Assembly: GCF_018139145.2 (NCBI RefSeq)
Contig: NC_059500.1
Coordinates: forward strand, 32,531,437 to 32,595,436
DNA: 64,000 nt
Origin: Gymnogyps californianus
Lineage: Eukaryota > Chordata > Aves > Accipitriformes > Cathartidae
Reading direction: 5' to 3'
This document shows, piece by piece, positions 36,266 through 48,529 of this stretch. A model generated the notes under the pieces. That model did no database searches. It had not been told where the DNA came from and saw only the letters and a program-made list of their open reading frames with translations. Numbering within the stretch: the first letter of the stretch is position 1; each line of letters begins with the position of its first letter. The position numbers and the translations under genes were made by a program.

Positions 36266-39200
36266 TTTGTAAAAAAGCTAGTAGCTTTGGTCATTTGTAA
36301 CTTTGTGTGCTGAGTGACTGAGGGGTTTATAGCTGCTGTCATTGAAGCCTTACTAGTAATTCTGTTCCCATTTTTCAGCAGTGGAATGGTGTTTATATGA
36401 CTTCTGATGAACAACGGGTGACCTTATATACTAGCAAAAACTGTTACCTCTTCAATAGTGGGATACTTGCCAGGGAGAATCACGTATATCTTTGTAGTTG
36501 CTGCGAAAAGGGAAGAACATATGGAACTCACATGGTGTTGAGAAGGTAAGTGTGACCTGAACAAGTTGCATAAGTTGCCTAGGTATGCTGTGCGTCATTT
36601 TCTACCAAGTACTACCAGGAATTGTCTGCACAGAGTGCTTTTCAGCTTGTTTGCTGCAGATCTCTTAGGGATTTGGGGAGCAGTCTCCTCAGGGCTTTGT
36701 GAACAGTAACTAAGAAAATCAAGTATTTCTTCCTAAGTTTTGGTACTGGAGTCCTTACCTTTGTTGTAAAACTTCTAAGTATGTGCTTAATGAAAAGCTA
36801 TTAATTATGCACTTTTAATTGGGATTAAAAAAATTACTCTGAAGTCATATTAATTCTTTAGTTGTCTATTCTTATGTCCTCTATACAGCTGCATTGTAAT
36901 GCTATGGTTCATTAACCTTGTCCAGAATCCTCTTATGAATCTAGCTAAAACTCAAGAGATTGGATTGATGATACACTTTACTCTTACCACACTAAGAGAA
37001 CTTTTTAGGAATGTGAGATGATCACTCGTGAAGTCAAACTGTGGCTCTGATTTTGAAGTGTCAGATTGAGCTTTACTTCAAGAATACACATGAATGAATG
37101 AAACTGGGAGACACAAAGCCAAGTCCTCAAGTAATGTATGCAGATCTGTCACCTGTGGTTTCATTGGATATTTCAGTTGGTTTTACAGAGATTTGGAGGG
37201 AGGCATGTTAATGTTTAAATTTTTTTGCTGATTTCTTTCAAGCCCAGCTCTGTCTGTGCACAAAACTAACCTAGAGTTTCTGCACTTGAAAATACTGTAT
37301 AATTCAGTGGAAACAATAAGGTGGGAGTGAGGAGAGAACATCTTTGTGAGTAACATTTTTAGTTCTGCCTTGCCTGGTTTGGGATGCCAACAAAGTGTTC
37401 AACACACTAGCTTTTGAAAAACATTATTTTGAAATGACAGCTATGTGGTTATGAAGCCAGAAATTATAAAATTTTGTGACTTCACTGAACTATCCAGAAA
37501 AGCAGGCTTATTCCAGCTGTGATGAAATGATGTACAGGAATAATTTAATTATTAAATTACCACAAAATACATGACTGATCAGCATTGCTGATGGTTGGAA
37601 TTTGTGGCTGCAGGGGCTGTAGGTGATGCTGCTGACTTCTAATTGTCAAGTGCCAGTGGTGTATTTATGTATTTCTTCATAGAATATATGACCTGCGAGG
37701 GGAAAAAAAGGTCATTAACCTTCTTGGTTCTTGTTAGCACTCAACTTCTTTCCTCCTTCCTGATAGTGAGAAACACTTATTGGCTGGGCAAGAAAAATAA
37801 ATACTGATAACACACAATTTAACTCCAGTTCTAATCAAAGCACATTTTATGAACACACTAGCATCTGTGGCATTTCCTGTCCAGACTGCAATGAAATTAA
37901 TAGACACATGCATATTCTTCAGTAATAGGAGTAGTCTGGAAAAATAGTAGTAGAATCTGAAGATTCTTATCCCCACTTCATCCCTTTGCTTTGGCATTTT
38001 CCTCAGTGAACTCTTACAAAGCAGTGTCTGCTATATGCTTTCGTTTGCTGAAAGTCTCATGCTAACAATAATATTTAAGTGAAGGTTTTGTGTTGTGTAT
38101 ACCTATGCAGCTGTGCCTAGAGACCTAGAATGCAAAGTTTCTTTTGCTTTCAACATAGGTACCTTTCTATTTTGATATGGCTCAACACATTAATGTGAAT
38201 ACTGTGTGCTGCAGAGGGCAAGGAGCAACATCCTTGAAATTCTTGTTGCTTGAGTTAGGGGTTTTAGACGTGATAGACTAGGAGTAACCAGATATTCCAG
38301 CAGGCAGCCCTGTTTGCCATCCCAGGGTAAGATTCATTGCTATCCTTGTAATGTGAAGCATTTGACTCTAAATGTGCAGCAAAGATGAAAAAATGGGGCA
38401 ATGTCTCCCAAGTGCCTGTGTGGCTGTGTCTGTAGAATTGGTCAAAATCGTGTAAATTCAGCTACATATTTTTAATTATATATTTGAATTAAGCATGCTC
38501 CTTCCCTCCCCCACCCCCCTGTCTTTACTCTAAATCTCCACTTTTTTTTTTCTTTTTCTCTTCACTATTGGAGAAAGTATGCAAGCTGCAAAGGGAGTGC
38601 TATCAGCTCCTGTTAGAGAATGGAAGAACAAGATTTCAGAGGCAGGAGTTGAGGTGTTGAATAAGGAAATGGTTGGTCTTCTGGGTGGAATACAAAACAA
38701 AACAATAAGTGCTGAGTACCTGGGATAGAGATTTCCTCTGTTAGGCTGAAGCGAGGAGGCTGCACCTGGAAGAGGCAGTAGTGTTTGTGAAAGGGCATGC
38801 CTGAAGGAGTTACACAGTATGTTGAAGGTTGAGAGGAATGGAGTGGTGTGGCAGGACCAAATGGAGAGTCAGCTAATGAGCAAACTTTTGGTGGGACTCT
38901 GCATGTATAAATAAACAAGAGTTAGATTGATAGAGAAGTTGGGAACAGGAGTAACATTTACATTCAAGGAGACTTCAAAGACAAAGAAATGATGGGTTCC
39001 TTTTCAGCCAATAGCTCTTTGTCTAGCACTTTGCTTCTAAAACCAGCTCTAAGTGAGAAGTGATAAAGAGGTTACAAAACAAAGAGGGCAATGAAAAGAA
39101 ACCAACCAGTTTGTACCTTGGCATAGATCTCTTGGACAACATGTAGTCTGGAGTAGTCTAACTGCACTGAGGTGCTCCTGCTTAAAGGTGGAGAAAAAAA

Positions 39201-40706
39201 GTAATTTGATTTTTATTTCTGGCTACACGTTATGTTGTTAAGACCGGGTCTGCTCTTTGAGTCTCTTCAGGAGCCTTTGTTGTTTCAAGTGAGAGAAATG
39301 AGTGATCCACCTAAAGTGTGCATTTCACAGTAATACTGCTGTTTGCTTTAATTGTATCTCCATGTAAAATATCAAATTCCACTTTGGCAAAGGGCAGGAT
39401 TATGCAGCATACCAGTGGAGCAATGCTGCAAAGTTCACTTGGACGCAACTATTTCTGATGGGATTATGCCTCTTGAGTGTGAATGCAATTCGTGACCCAT
39501 GAGTACATGTCTTAAATTGTAAACTGTGACCTGTGGGAAGCTGCCACAAAAACTGGGAATACTCAATTTCAGAAGAGCAGCAGGGTTAAGATGAGAAGCT
39601 ATCAGAATATATGAAGTATGGCTATAAATCAACAGAGCCATTTTTTTTTCATCTGCAGTAAGAAATTAAGTTGTTGCTAAATGAGTACATAGCTATATTG
39701 TTTTTCACATTTCTCAGAATTTGAAGTAACTGGCTCACTGGTACACAAATACTAAGGAGGTAGGATATGCAAAAGACCATTTCCTACACCTGGTTAAAGT
39801 GTGCGTGCAGTGCCTAGGTCACTGTTCAAGATCAGCGGCAAATTGACATTCCTAAAACACTGAACCTCAGTTTGCGGTGAACAAGAGTGATAATTTTGCT
39901 CACATGCAGGATAGCAGAATGGAGAGCTGTTATTGATGAATACAAGTGTTTGGCATGACTATCTGTGGGAGAGGCATGTAAATAGCATTTAATGGTGGCT
40001 TTGTCAGCTGCTGCTAGCAATGGGGGTAGCCTTGTGTTCTGAATTCAGATCAGAATTCGCTTTGCTTCAGAGTTTTTGGAAAGGATCTGTTGCTTTGCAA
40101 GCTTATTAAAGAGTCAGCTTTGTCACTTGTGAATTGTGTATCCTACACTGCTTAAAAGGGAGGCTAGTTGAAAGCTAAGAATGCAAGTGAGGAGAACTGA
40201 GAAGGTCACTCATGAAGTGATAAGACCTTAGCCTTTTTTTGGGAAAAGCCACATTACTTAAGCATACTGATGCAGAGTGAGGCTGAAGTGGAAGTCATGC
40301 ATTTGATGCACTGTATCTGGTGTTCATGCCATCAGGTGGCAGAGATAAAGTGGTGTTTTAATGAGAGAGAAATACCCTGTTGGAAGCTAGTGTGGCAAGA
40401 CAAATAGGTTTGGCTAATGGGGCTTCTTCTAGTGCATAGGCGGAATTCTGCCATCTTCTGTGTATTTAGATTTTAAAATTGAAGACACTGATACTGCAAT
40501 TTCTTTTCATTGCTGCACTGGTGGAGTTTGTGGTGTCTTTAGAATGCTGTATTATGCCTTAGTAAGCCTTAACATGCTCTAATAATACCTTTTGAATGCC
40601 CTGTATCTAAGTGATTAAGCCTGTGCCTACATAAATAGGTATCATAGTGGTAAGATGTTACTTGCATGATTGTGGTTTGTAGGTGGAGAAACTGCAAACT
40701 TCTTGT
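36266..40706. other. Intergenic sequence downstream of RAD23B
   Basis: No established gene. A splice-flanked open segment at 36379-36545 is listed separately. The rest is AT-rich and unremarkable, with a C/T-rich tract at about 38500-38560. Confidence 0.55.
36379..36545 (+). other. Open segment flanked by good splice signals (candidate exon)
   Basis: The acceptor CCCATTTTTCAG and donor GAGAAG|GTAAGTG enclose 167 nt that are open in one frame (55 codons plus two bases), reading WNGVYMTSDEQRVTLYTSKN and on to HVYLCSCCEKGRTYGTH. It begins about 110 nt past the likely RAD23B poly(A) site. The protein is not recognised. It may be a lineage-specific or non-coding transcript exon, or a chance match. 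Confidence 0.2.
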
Positions 40707-41295
40707 TGTGGTTTAACCCCAGCCAGCAGCTAAGCACCATGCAGCTGCTCACTCTTTTCCCCCTCGGTGGGATGGGGGAGAGAATCGGAAGAGTAAAAGT
40801 GAGAAAACCTGTGGGTTGAGATAACGACAGTTTAGTAAGTAAAGCAAAAGCCGCGTGTGCAAGCAAAACAAAACAAGGAATTCATTCAGTACTTCCCATC
40901 GGCAGGCAGGTGTTCAGCCATCTCCAGGAAAGCAGGGCTCCGTCACACGTAACTGTTACTTAGGAAGACAAACACCATTACTCCGCATGTCTCCCTTTCC
41001 TTCTCCTTCCCCCAGCTTTATATGCCGAGCATGATGTCGTATGGTATGGAATATCCCTTTGGCCAGTTGGGATCAGCTGTCCCAGCTGTGTCCCCTCCCA
41101 ACTTATTGTGCACCCCCAGTGTACTCACTGGCAGGGCGGTATGAGGAGTAGAAAAGGTCTTGACTCTGTGTAAGCACTGCTCAGCAGGAATGAGAACACC
41201 TCTGTATTATCAACACTTTCCAGCACAAATGCAAAACATAGCCCCATAGTAGCTACTATGAAGAAAATTAACCTATCCCAGCCAAAACCAGCACA
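40707..41295 (-). mobile_element. Solo LTR, endogenous-retrovirus type, minus strand
   Basis: 589 bp beginning TGTGGTTTAACCCC and ending CAGCCAAAACCAGCACA on the plus strand, flanked by the 5-bp duplication CTTGT (40702-40706 and 41296-41300). Read on the minus strand it starts TGTGCTGG, has a TATA-like CATATAAAG box (complement of 41017-41023) and ends TTAAACCACA. No internal retroviral genes lie beside it, so it is a solo LTR. The 5-bp duplication fits class III (ERVL-like) elements. Confidence 0.85.
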
Positions 41296-44168
41296 CTTGT
41301 CATCATATTAGTCATTCCAGCTGAAAAAATTCTCTCTACTTGGCTGTCACATCATCTTCATAGCCTGCATGGAACAATTAGTTATTTTACAAGTGTGTGG
41401 AAGATTGCTTGTGTCCCTCTTCTTGTGTACCTTCTCCTTGGGAATTTTCCTTTATGGCGAGAAGAAAACAAGTAATTTAGAATGCTGAGACAAATGAAAT
41501 GAAGTTTTCTGTATACTTATGTTTTACTAGATTCTGCTAATCTCCAGTCTTGTGTGTTTGTAGACACTCCAGTGCCCTGAAAAGGGCTGCAATTTTTTTC
41601 TTTAGTAGCGAGGTCATCATTATGCAGTGGCCTTAATCAGATGGAAGTATAGGTTGCTTAGTTTTAATCCTGCTTTCCCTTCACCTTTGACCCCAGGCAC
41701 AGTGTTGCTTGTCTTCATGTTAACGTTCACATTTTGTAATTGTGGATTGAACTACACTTGGGAGATGAAAATGAAGAATGAGCAGTTCAGCTGTGAAATT
41801 AAATTAGCAGCTACAGAAGCGTAGATAGAGGTCACACAAAGCTGACCAGGCTTCTTGTATGGCTGGTTTGCAGGGTGACTGTGAGAAGAGGGGAGAAAGG
41901 GACAAAGTGACTTATTTTGCATTTGGGGCAAGAGAAGGTAAAATGCTTGCCATGTTACTATAGCAGTCTGTGAAGCTCTGCTGGGACTGTAGAATTTGTC
42001 CTAAGTTAGAGAGTCTAACAACATGCAAATGAGGTGGCTAGAGAGGGTAGATACCTGAAGAAACCTCTCTTGTTGTTTTATGTGAGAGTTTTTATAGACA
42101 TATGAAAGTATATGCAGCTTGCAGTGTCACGGTTGGACTTAAGTTGTTATTTCTACTCAAAATTGTGTCACTTTTGTCATGCAAACTGAGTGTAACCTCA
42201 TGATGCCAGAATGTGTGCTACTTCTTAATGGAGTCTGTTATCCCAAATCTGAGAGCAAATAAAACTTTGGACAGCTTGAGTGTAGAGGTGGGAAACACAA
42301 TCATTTTGAGTTTGTCTGAGAGAATAGACTAGAGTTTGGTCCTGTGCTTGATCAGAGTACAGGTTCTTTGGCACATCTGAGTAGCTTAAATAGTGTAAAG
42401 GGCTAACAATTACACTCAGAAAAAGTAATGATTACGAAGGAGGTGGGATGAGGGTTTTGGAAATATTTACCATTCTGGGACTTTTTAGAAAGCTAACTTC
42501 ACTAACTGAAACTCTGATTTACATCCTCTATTCTAAGATCCTCTGATCAGTTTTTTCTAACTTTTCAGCTTTAAACGATCTGGAAGGAAACTTTGCATGC
42601 TTGGTGTCTGCCTGTGACTGGCTTTTTTTTTTCTTTTTTTTTTTAAATATGTTTCAGATAAAAAACAATTCTGCTGTTTTGGAAAATAATATTGGGGGTA
42701 AGGGGAATGCATTATTTTTTCAAATTCAAATTGGTTTCACTGAGCAGAGGTACTAGATGTCTAGGTGTTCTTGGATGTGGCCTCTTTTTTCCCACCTATG
42801 TGCTTGGGGCCAGGAAGAGGAGAAATTATGAGGGTTGATTTTTTTTCTTTGGCTTGCAATGTTCAGTGCCCAGGCAGAGCTTCTGTGATGCAAGATGTCT
42901 GGAAGTCTTGGCTATATCCATCATGCCCATGTGAACAAATTTGAGACCTTGTATGTAGCACATTAATGTTTCTGGTCTGTGCATAAACAATTATCTGACC
43001 TATTCTGAATATGCTCATTTTACCGTTCATGCACAGACCACTTGTTCATTGTAGGCATGGAAAGGTGGCTGATCTTGACTGCTGTGAGAAGTTAGAGGAC
43101 TTGAAATCTGTAGGCTTGAAGTTTGGACAGGACCAGTGGAAAGGAAGAAAGCACAGAGAATCAGGCTTAGGTTAAAAAAGGCAGAGTTTTTGAGCCACTT
43201 GGGCTAAAAAAAAACCAACAGCAAATGAGACTATATTGTGCTGCTACAATAGCTTTCATTTACAAGTATGTAAAACTTGAGCTCTCCATTGATGGCATTT
43301 TTATTAATTTCATTTTTTCCTCACTTTTTTCTCCTTGCCTATGTATTATTTTGAGTTGTTCCATTTCTGTTTGGCAGCAGTTTGTGGGTCTGTTTGCAGA
43401 TACTGTGCAGATCACAGGGTATGAATCACCAAGCTATGGCACATTCAACTCTGGAAATGAGTCCTGAGAATCTGGAGCATTGCCTGTCTCTTCTGTCAGC
43501 AAATATCTGTGAAGGCTACTAAGTTTCTGTCATCTTGTTCTCATTGCTATTCTGCTTGAAGGGTAATATCCTATAACTGTTAGAAGCTGCTTCTTTAGAT
43601 GAAGTGGTTTTGACCACCATCAGTGAACCACAAAGGGATGGAATTTGAATCAGTTTTTCATATGGACAACCTTAACTTTATGGTCAGGTTGGCAGATGGA
43701 TGTGCTGTTCACACAGGATCATCTTAGGTTTCAGGATCATTTGTGTCTAAGTGTATTTGAATAATGGAGGACATTGTTCTTAATATAATGAAGTAAGATT
43801 CGAGTCAAATGTTGGAACACGTTGCCCATAGCAGTTGTGCTGTCTCTATCTTTGGAGGTTTTCAAGTCCAGACTGGTTGAAGCCCTGAGCATTCTGGTAA
43901 GATCGTATGGCTGACCCTGTTTTGAGCAGGAGGTTGGGCTAAGGATCCTCCGAGGTCCCTGATTGATCCAGTGTCTCAAATTTAAGTACTTTCATCATGC
44001 AACTCATCGTTCTGGTGTGGACATAACTTCTGTGAAGGCTTATCCTCAATTTCCATATGGTGTCCTTCCCCCCGCCCCCTCCCGAGTGTAGGTGCTGACT
44101 AAAGAGCATTTGAATACTCAATTCTGCCACTTTCATCTTGTGTCTCTTCATATTTTAAGCAGACCTGT
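41296..44168. other. Intergenic sequence between LTRs
   Basis: AT-rich, without a recognised gene. It contains one CR1 3' fragment (43801-43965) and a T-rich tract at 42626-42645. Confidence 0.55.
43801..43965 (+). mobile_element. CR1 3'-end fragment
   Basis: GTTGGAACACGTTGCCCATA, TTTGGAGGTTTTCAAGTCCA, GTTGAAGCCCTGAGCATTCT and GACCCTGTTTTGAGCAGGAG are worn versions of the last coding part and 3' UTR of CR1, followed by a decayed GAGGTCCC. It is more diverged than the intron 1 copies and so probably older. Confidence 0.8.
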
Positions 44169-44751
44169 TGTCCTGGTTTCGGCTACGACAGAGTTAATTT
44201 TCTTCCTAGTAGCTGGGATAGTGCTGTGTTTTGGATTTAGTAGGAAAATAATGTTGATAACACACTGATGTTTTTAGTTGTTGCTAAGTAGTGTTTATAC
44301 TAAGTCAAGGATTTTTCAGCTTCTCGTGCCCAGCCAGCAAGAAGGCTGGAGGGGCACAAGAAGCTGGGAGGGGACACCGCCAGGACAGCTGACCCAAACT
44401 GGCCAAAGAGCTATTCCATACCATATGACATCATGCCCAGTATATAAACTGGGGGAGCTGGCTGGGAGGGGCGGATCGCGGCTCGGGAAGTAACTGGGCA
44501 TCGGTCAATGAGTGGTGAGCAATTCCATTGTGCACCACTTGCTTTGTATAGTTTAATTCTTTTAGTATTATTATTGTCAAATTATTATTATCATTATTAT
44601 TGTTTTTCATTCCTTTCTGTCCTATTAAACTGTCTTTATCTCAACTCACGAGGTTTTTTTTTCCTGATTCTCTCCCCCATCCCGGGGGTGGGGGGGCAGT
44701 GAGCGAGCGGCTGCGTGGTACTTAGTTGCCAGCTGGGGTTAAACCACGACA
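44169..44751 (+). mobile_element. Solo LTR, endogenous-retrovirus type, plus strand
   Basis: 583 bp from TGTCCTGGTTTCGGC to TTAAACCACGACA, flanked by CCTGT on both sides (44164-44168 and 44752-44756). TATATAAA begins at 44441 and ATTAAA is at 44624-44629. It is related to the copies at 40707 and 47947 at both ends. Its middle differs, carrying an ATT-rich stretch (about 44565-44603) where the other two share TGGAGATGGCTGAACACCTG, so it is another subfamily. Confidence 0.88.
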
Positions 44752-45981
44752 CCTGTAGAAATTAACGAAGCAAGCTTGGCTGACACTGTTAGTTCTTTAA
44801 AAATTCATCAGTGATGTCAACACAAGTTAGATTAGGCTTAAATTTATTTCTTTCTTAGGTTCTGATGTGTGAGGAAAACAAGTTGCAGAATCAGGTAAAG
44901 TTAGCTGACAGTTCTTATCTGATGAGGTATGACATTACCATAAATTGAAAAAAGGATTTTTGAATGGCATATAAAATAGATGCCCTATGCATCTCTGTAG
45001 TACTTACTGTAAAATTGTCTGGCCTCCTTTACCTGGTATGGAAGCAACTGCCATTTGTTTATTTTCAAAAACATTGCTTCTACAGTGGGCTTACTTACCC
45101 ATCTCTCCTCCTCCAGCTAAAGCATCTATTAGTGTTTGTGAAAAATCTTCTTTTCAAGAGGCAAGAGCCCTTCCAAAAAGCTTAGTTGTGTGTTTGTTTT
45201 TTTTTTTTTTAAACAGATCATCCAGATGAATAAGAACATGAATTTTCTAAAACTGTAGACTGAAGTAATTTTAGAAAATGTTGCTAGAAAGCCCTTACTA
45301 TTTTCAGATCAGCCATACAGCTCAACGATCTTGTTCACTCTGTCTGGGTTGGGAAAAAATGAGTAGAAGAAACCATAAATATGATACAGATTTCAGTGAC
45401 CTAGACTCCCAGGCTTGCCTTGAGGAGAAAACTGGTTGAGTCCCTTGGGTGAGTTGTCAGAAGGTGGGAGAAATCGCATAGGGGAGTCCCTGTAGGCTGT
45501 AACAGGGAGTGCTTAAAAATTATGTGCAAGATTGTTCTGTTGGAAGAAAGAGGGTAATCTTTCACAGTGTGCCAGTGTGCTGGGTTTTCAGACCTTTCCG
45601 GTGAGCGTGGAGCAAAGCAGATGCACAGGCCAGTGCTTGTTCCTGTTTTCTGCTCTGGGTTGGTGTCTAGCTAGATGTCATTTCCTTTGATATTCTCTGA
45701 CTGTGGGACTGCCATGGCAGATTGCCAAGATGGGTTCATTTACTGTGTTGGGGTATCTTCAAGTTCAGCTAGTAACATTGATGATTAAGGGGGAGGTAGC
45801 ACAGCGGCATTTCTAAACAGAATTAATTTTCTTTGTTAACAAGTTATTTCTTAGGATGGAAGTTGGGAAGAGGTGGAAATCTGTCTTCTTGTAACAGCTG
45901 GTACTGAAAATTTAGAAACAAAACCAGTCTTTCACCAGTTACCATTGTGCAGTGACTACTTCTGTCACATCTTCTCCTCAG

Positions 45982-46070
45982 GTTTTTATGCTTTGGAACT
46001 TGCACATTCCAGCTGTCTACAATGAAAAATGAGGCTCTTGTTATCCTGAATCAGTCTGTCAATCCACGAG
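45982..46070 (+). other. Second candidate exon, phase-compatible with 36379-36545
   Basis: The acceptor CTTCTCCTCAG and a donor CACGAG|GTGTGA (weaker) enclose 89 nt. Its first base completes the codon left open by 36379-36545, and it then stays open for 29 codons (FLCFGTCTFQLSTMKNEALV and NQSVNPR), leaving one base over. Unrecognised; weak evidence alone. Confidence 0.15.
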
Positions 46071-47149
46071 GTGTGAAACAGTGTAAGTGTTTATCAAGAC
46101 TTTTAGGAGCCAGAAGGTCAAAGCTCCCTTTCATCCACTAAAGTAATGCATTTGGTCCTTGGGAGATGCTTGGTAAAATGTCTCCTGATCCTTTAAGGTT
46201 GAACTGCTTTGGTCTCCGTGACACTAAAGCATGTTGTTCAATGAAAAATGACAATATGAAAAGCAATGTCCATGTGGAAGCTTCTCAGAGGATTTGTCAC
46301 CTGATAATCTGTGAACAATTAAGAGCAGATTGGGGGTGGGAGGAGGAATTCCTGTTCTGGCATGACAGGGCAGGAGACAGCACTAAATGAGGTGCTGTAA
46401 CTGCCTGTCTACTCTTTCACTTCAAAGGACCCCCTCATTGTCAGTCCTGAAGTTACCATGCACCTTTCTCGCTGTGAGAAAATGGAGGGATGGAAGAAAG
46501 CATTTGCTTCTCAAGCCTGTCTCTCTTGCCAATGCACACAGTCAGAGCGACCTCAAGCCTATAAATTCTTGAGCTCATTCCTGAGTGCTAAAAGTGTCTT
46601 GACAAACCAACGAACAGAACTTTCCGCGGTGGATGTGGAAAGAAATATTCAGGCTAAGAGAGTACTCTGCTGTGTTCCTGAATGAAGGTCTGCATTTTGA
46701 GTGCTTGCCTGCCCGGCCTCTGTCTGAATTTGAGCCTGAGCAGATTGAGGAGGAGGCAGTAACTGAAAGAAACAGGATGGACTGGATGGGTACTCAGTGC
46801 AAACAAAAGAGCCATGTGCTGACCAGGCAGTATCATATTGTACAAGGTTTTCTGACAGAGAAAACAAATAGTGATACTGCTGTTGTTTGTGTGAGAACAA
46901 CGTACTTGGTGCTGTGAAGGACTGCAGATACACTCTGACAGTATAGGAATAAATCTTTCACACCATTCAGTTACTCCTTGATGCCAGTCTGAGAGCCTGA
47001 AAATAGTCTTGTCTGCTTTTTAGACTTTTACACACTATAAAGCAGTGGCTTGTTTGCATGGTGCCTGTTTTCTGTACATCTCTTTGATTGTATTAGCAAA
47101 TTAAAAAACTTGTAACTACTTTCCTTTTTTCCATCCCTTCTGGACCCAG

Positions 47150-47211
47150 TGTTGGACATTGCCTTTGAAACAATCATTCTAACAATAAATGGAGACTCTG
47201 TGGTGACTTGA
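47150..47211 (+). other. Third candidate exon ending in a stop
   Basis: A long pyrimidine tract and CCCAG acceptor precede two bases that complete the codon left by 45982-46070. They are followed by LDIAFETIILTINGDSVVT and TGA (47209-47211). AATAAA occurs inside. Together the three segments would give 99 codons from the ATG at 36397. Chance is a serious alternative. Confidence 0.12.
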
Positions 47212-47946
47212 AGGTGTAACTGATGTAATGAGGGAAGAAGGAAGTTTTTCTTAACCTCCCTGTCAAAATAACCCTGGTGCCCCCCAGATCACCTGTCTGT
47301 TGGATCTTGGTCTTGCCTTATGGAAAAGATGGTGGTGCCTAAATAAAAATGGAAGTGTGATTTATATCAGCTGGCCCAATGCAATATTGCACTATAGCGT
47401 ATAGTAAAGGACCTTGTTATGTTAGACCTCCTCTTGTCCCTGCAAGTCTCCTAAAGTCATTGTGGAAATCTTGCTCACATGAGGAACAGGCTGATCCATA
47501 GGTGTTCTTGCTTATGGCAGTTGTTAGCCTGAGAGAGGATTATGTGTGTGATACCAAGCTAGGTGGGGCTCTGTATGAGGCACTTGAATTACACCTCAGC
47601 TTGCACGTAAGTTTGAGTTTTATGGTTCATACAAAGTGGAGGGCTTTCAGTGCCCAAATGACAGCTCAGCCTTAGTGGGGATTTTGGTGAGAGTTTGGTT
47701 TCTTCAGAAAGACTTCAGTTCTCTGGAAAACTTTTTTTGCAGGTAGACCCCTCATACCAAATTTTTGGCAGCTGGGTCATTTGTCATCACCTCACCTCAG
47801 TGACTTTCATCATTCATGGCAAGAAAAAATTTAGAAAAAGTGTAATTAGAAATTAGCCTTATGGGGAGTTTTTAGTAACTAGGGCAAAGGACAAGATCAC
47901 TTGTAAAGAACAGGTCAATCTGTACCCCTATAACTAGGTTAGCCTG

Positions 47947-48529
47947 TGTGCTGGTTTTGGCTGGGATAGAGTTAATTTTCTTCCTGGTAGCTGCTACAGT
48001 GCTGTATTTTTGGATTTAGTATGAGAATAATGTTGATAACACACTGATTATTTTAGTTGCTAAGTAGTGCTTATCCTATGTCAAGGACTTTTCAGTTTCT
48101 CATGCTCTGCCAGCAAGCAGGTGTGCAAGAAGCTGGGAGGGGGCATAGCCAGGGCAGCTGACCCAAACTAGCCAAAAGCATATTCCATACCGTGGAATGT
48201 CATGCTCAGTATATAAACAGGGGGAAAAAGACGGAGGGGGGGGGACATTCGGAGTGATGGCATTTGTCTTCCCAAGTAACAGTTATGCGTGATGGAGCCC
48301 TGCTTTCCTGGAGATGGCTGAACACCTGCCTGCTGATGGGAAGTAGTGAATGAATTCCTTGTTTTGCTTTGCTTGTGTGCGCGGCTTTTGCATTGCTTAT
48401 TAAACTGTCTTTATCTCAACCCACATGTTTTCTCACTTTTACTCTTCCGATTCTCTCCCCCATCCCACCGGGGGGAGCGGGTGAGCGGCTGAGTGGTGCT
48501 TAGTTGCCGGCTGGGGTTAAACCACAAGA
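47947..48529 (+). mobile_element. Solo LTR, endogenous-retrovirus type, plus strand
   Basis: 583 bp from TGTGCTGGTTTTGGC to TTAAACCACAAGA, flanked by GCCTG (47942-47946 and 48530-48534). TATATAAA is at 48210-48217 and ATTAAA at 48399-48404. The terminal CA is mutated to GA. It shares its whole length, including GGAGATGGCTGAACACCTGC, with the inverted copy at 40707-41295, so these two belong to one subfamily. Confidence 0.88.

Larger units (their letters stand above)
44752..47946. other. Intergenic sequence between LTRs
   Basis: No established gene. It contains the speculative candidate exons at 45982 and 47150 and an open segment at 46428-46685 after an acceptor-like CTTTCACTTCAAAG. A T-tract lies at about 45198-45211. 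Confidence 0.5.

Noticed and set aside
43225..43467. Plus-strand open frame ending QITGYESPSYGTFNSGNES
   Set aside because: The upstream part is hydrophobic AT-rich noise and no donor or partner exon was found.
44859..44894. 36-nt mini-exon VLMCEENKLQNQ between good splice sites
   Set aside because: In the phase required by the candidate chain it gives an immediate stop, and 12 codons are too few to judge.
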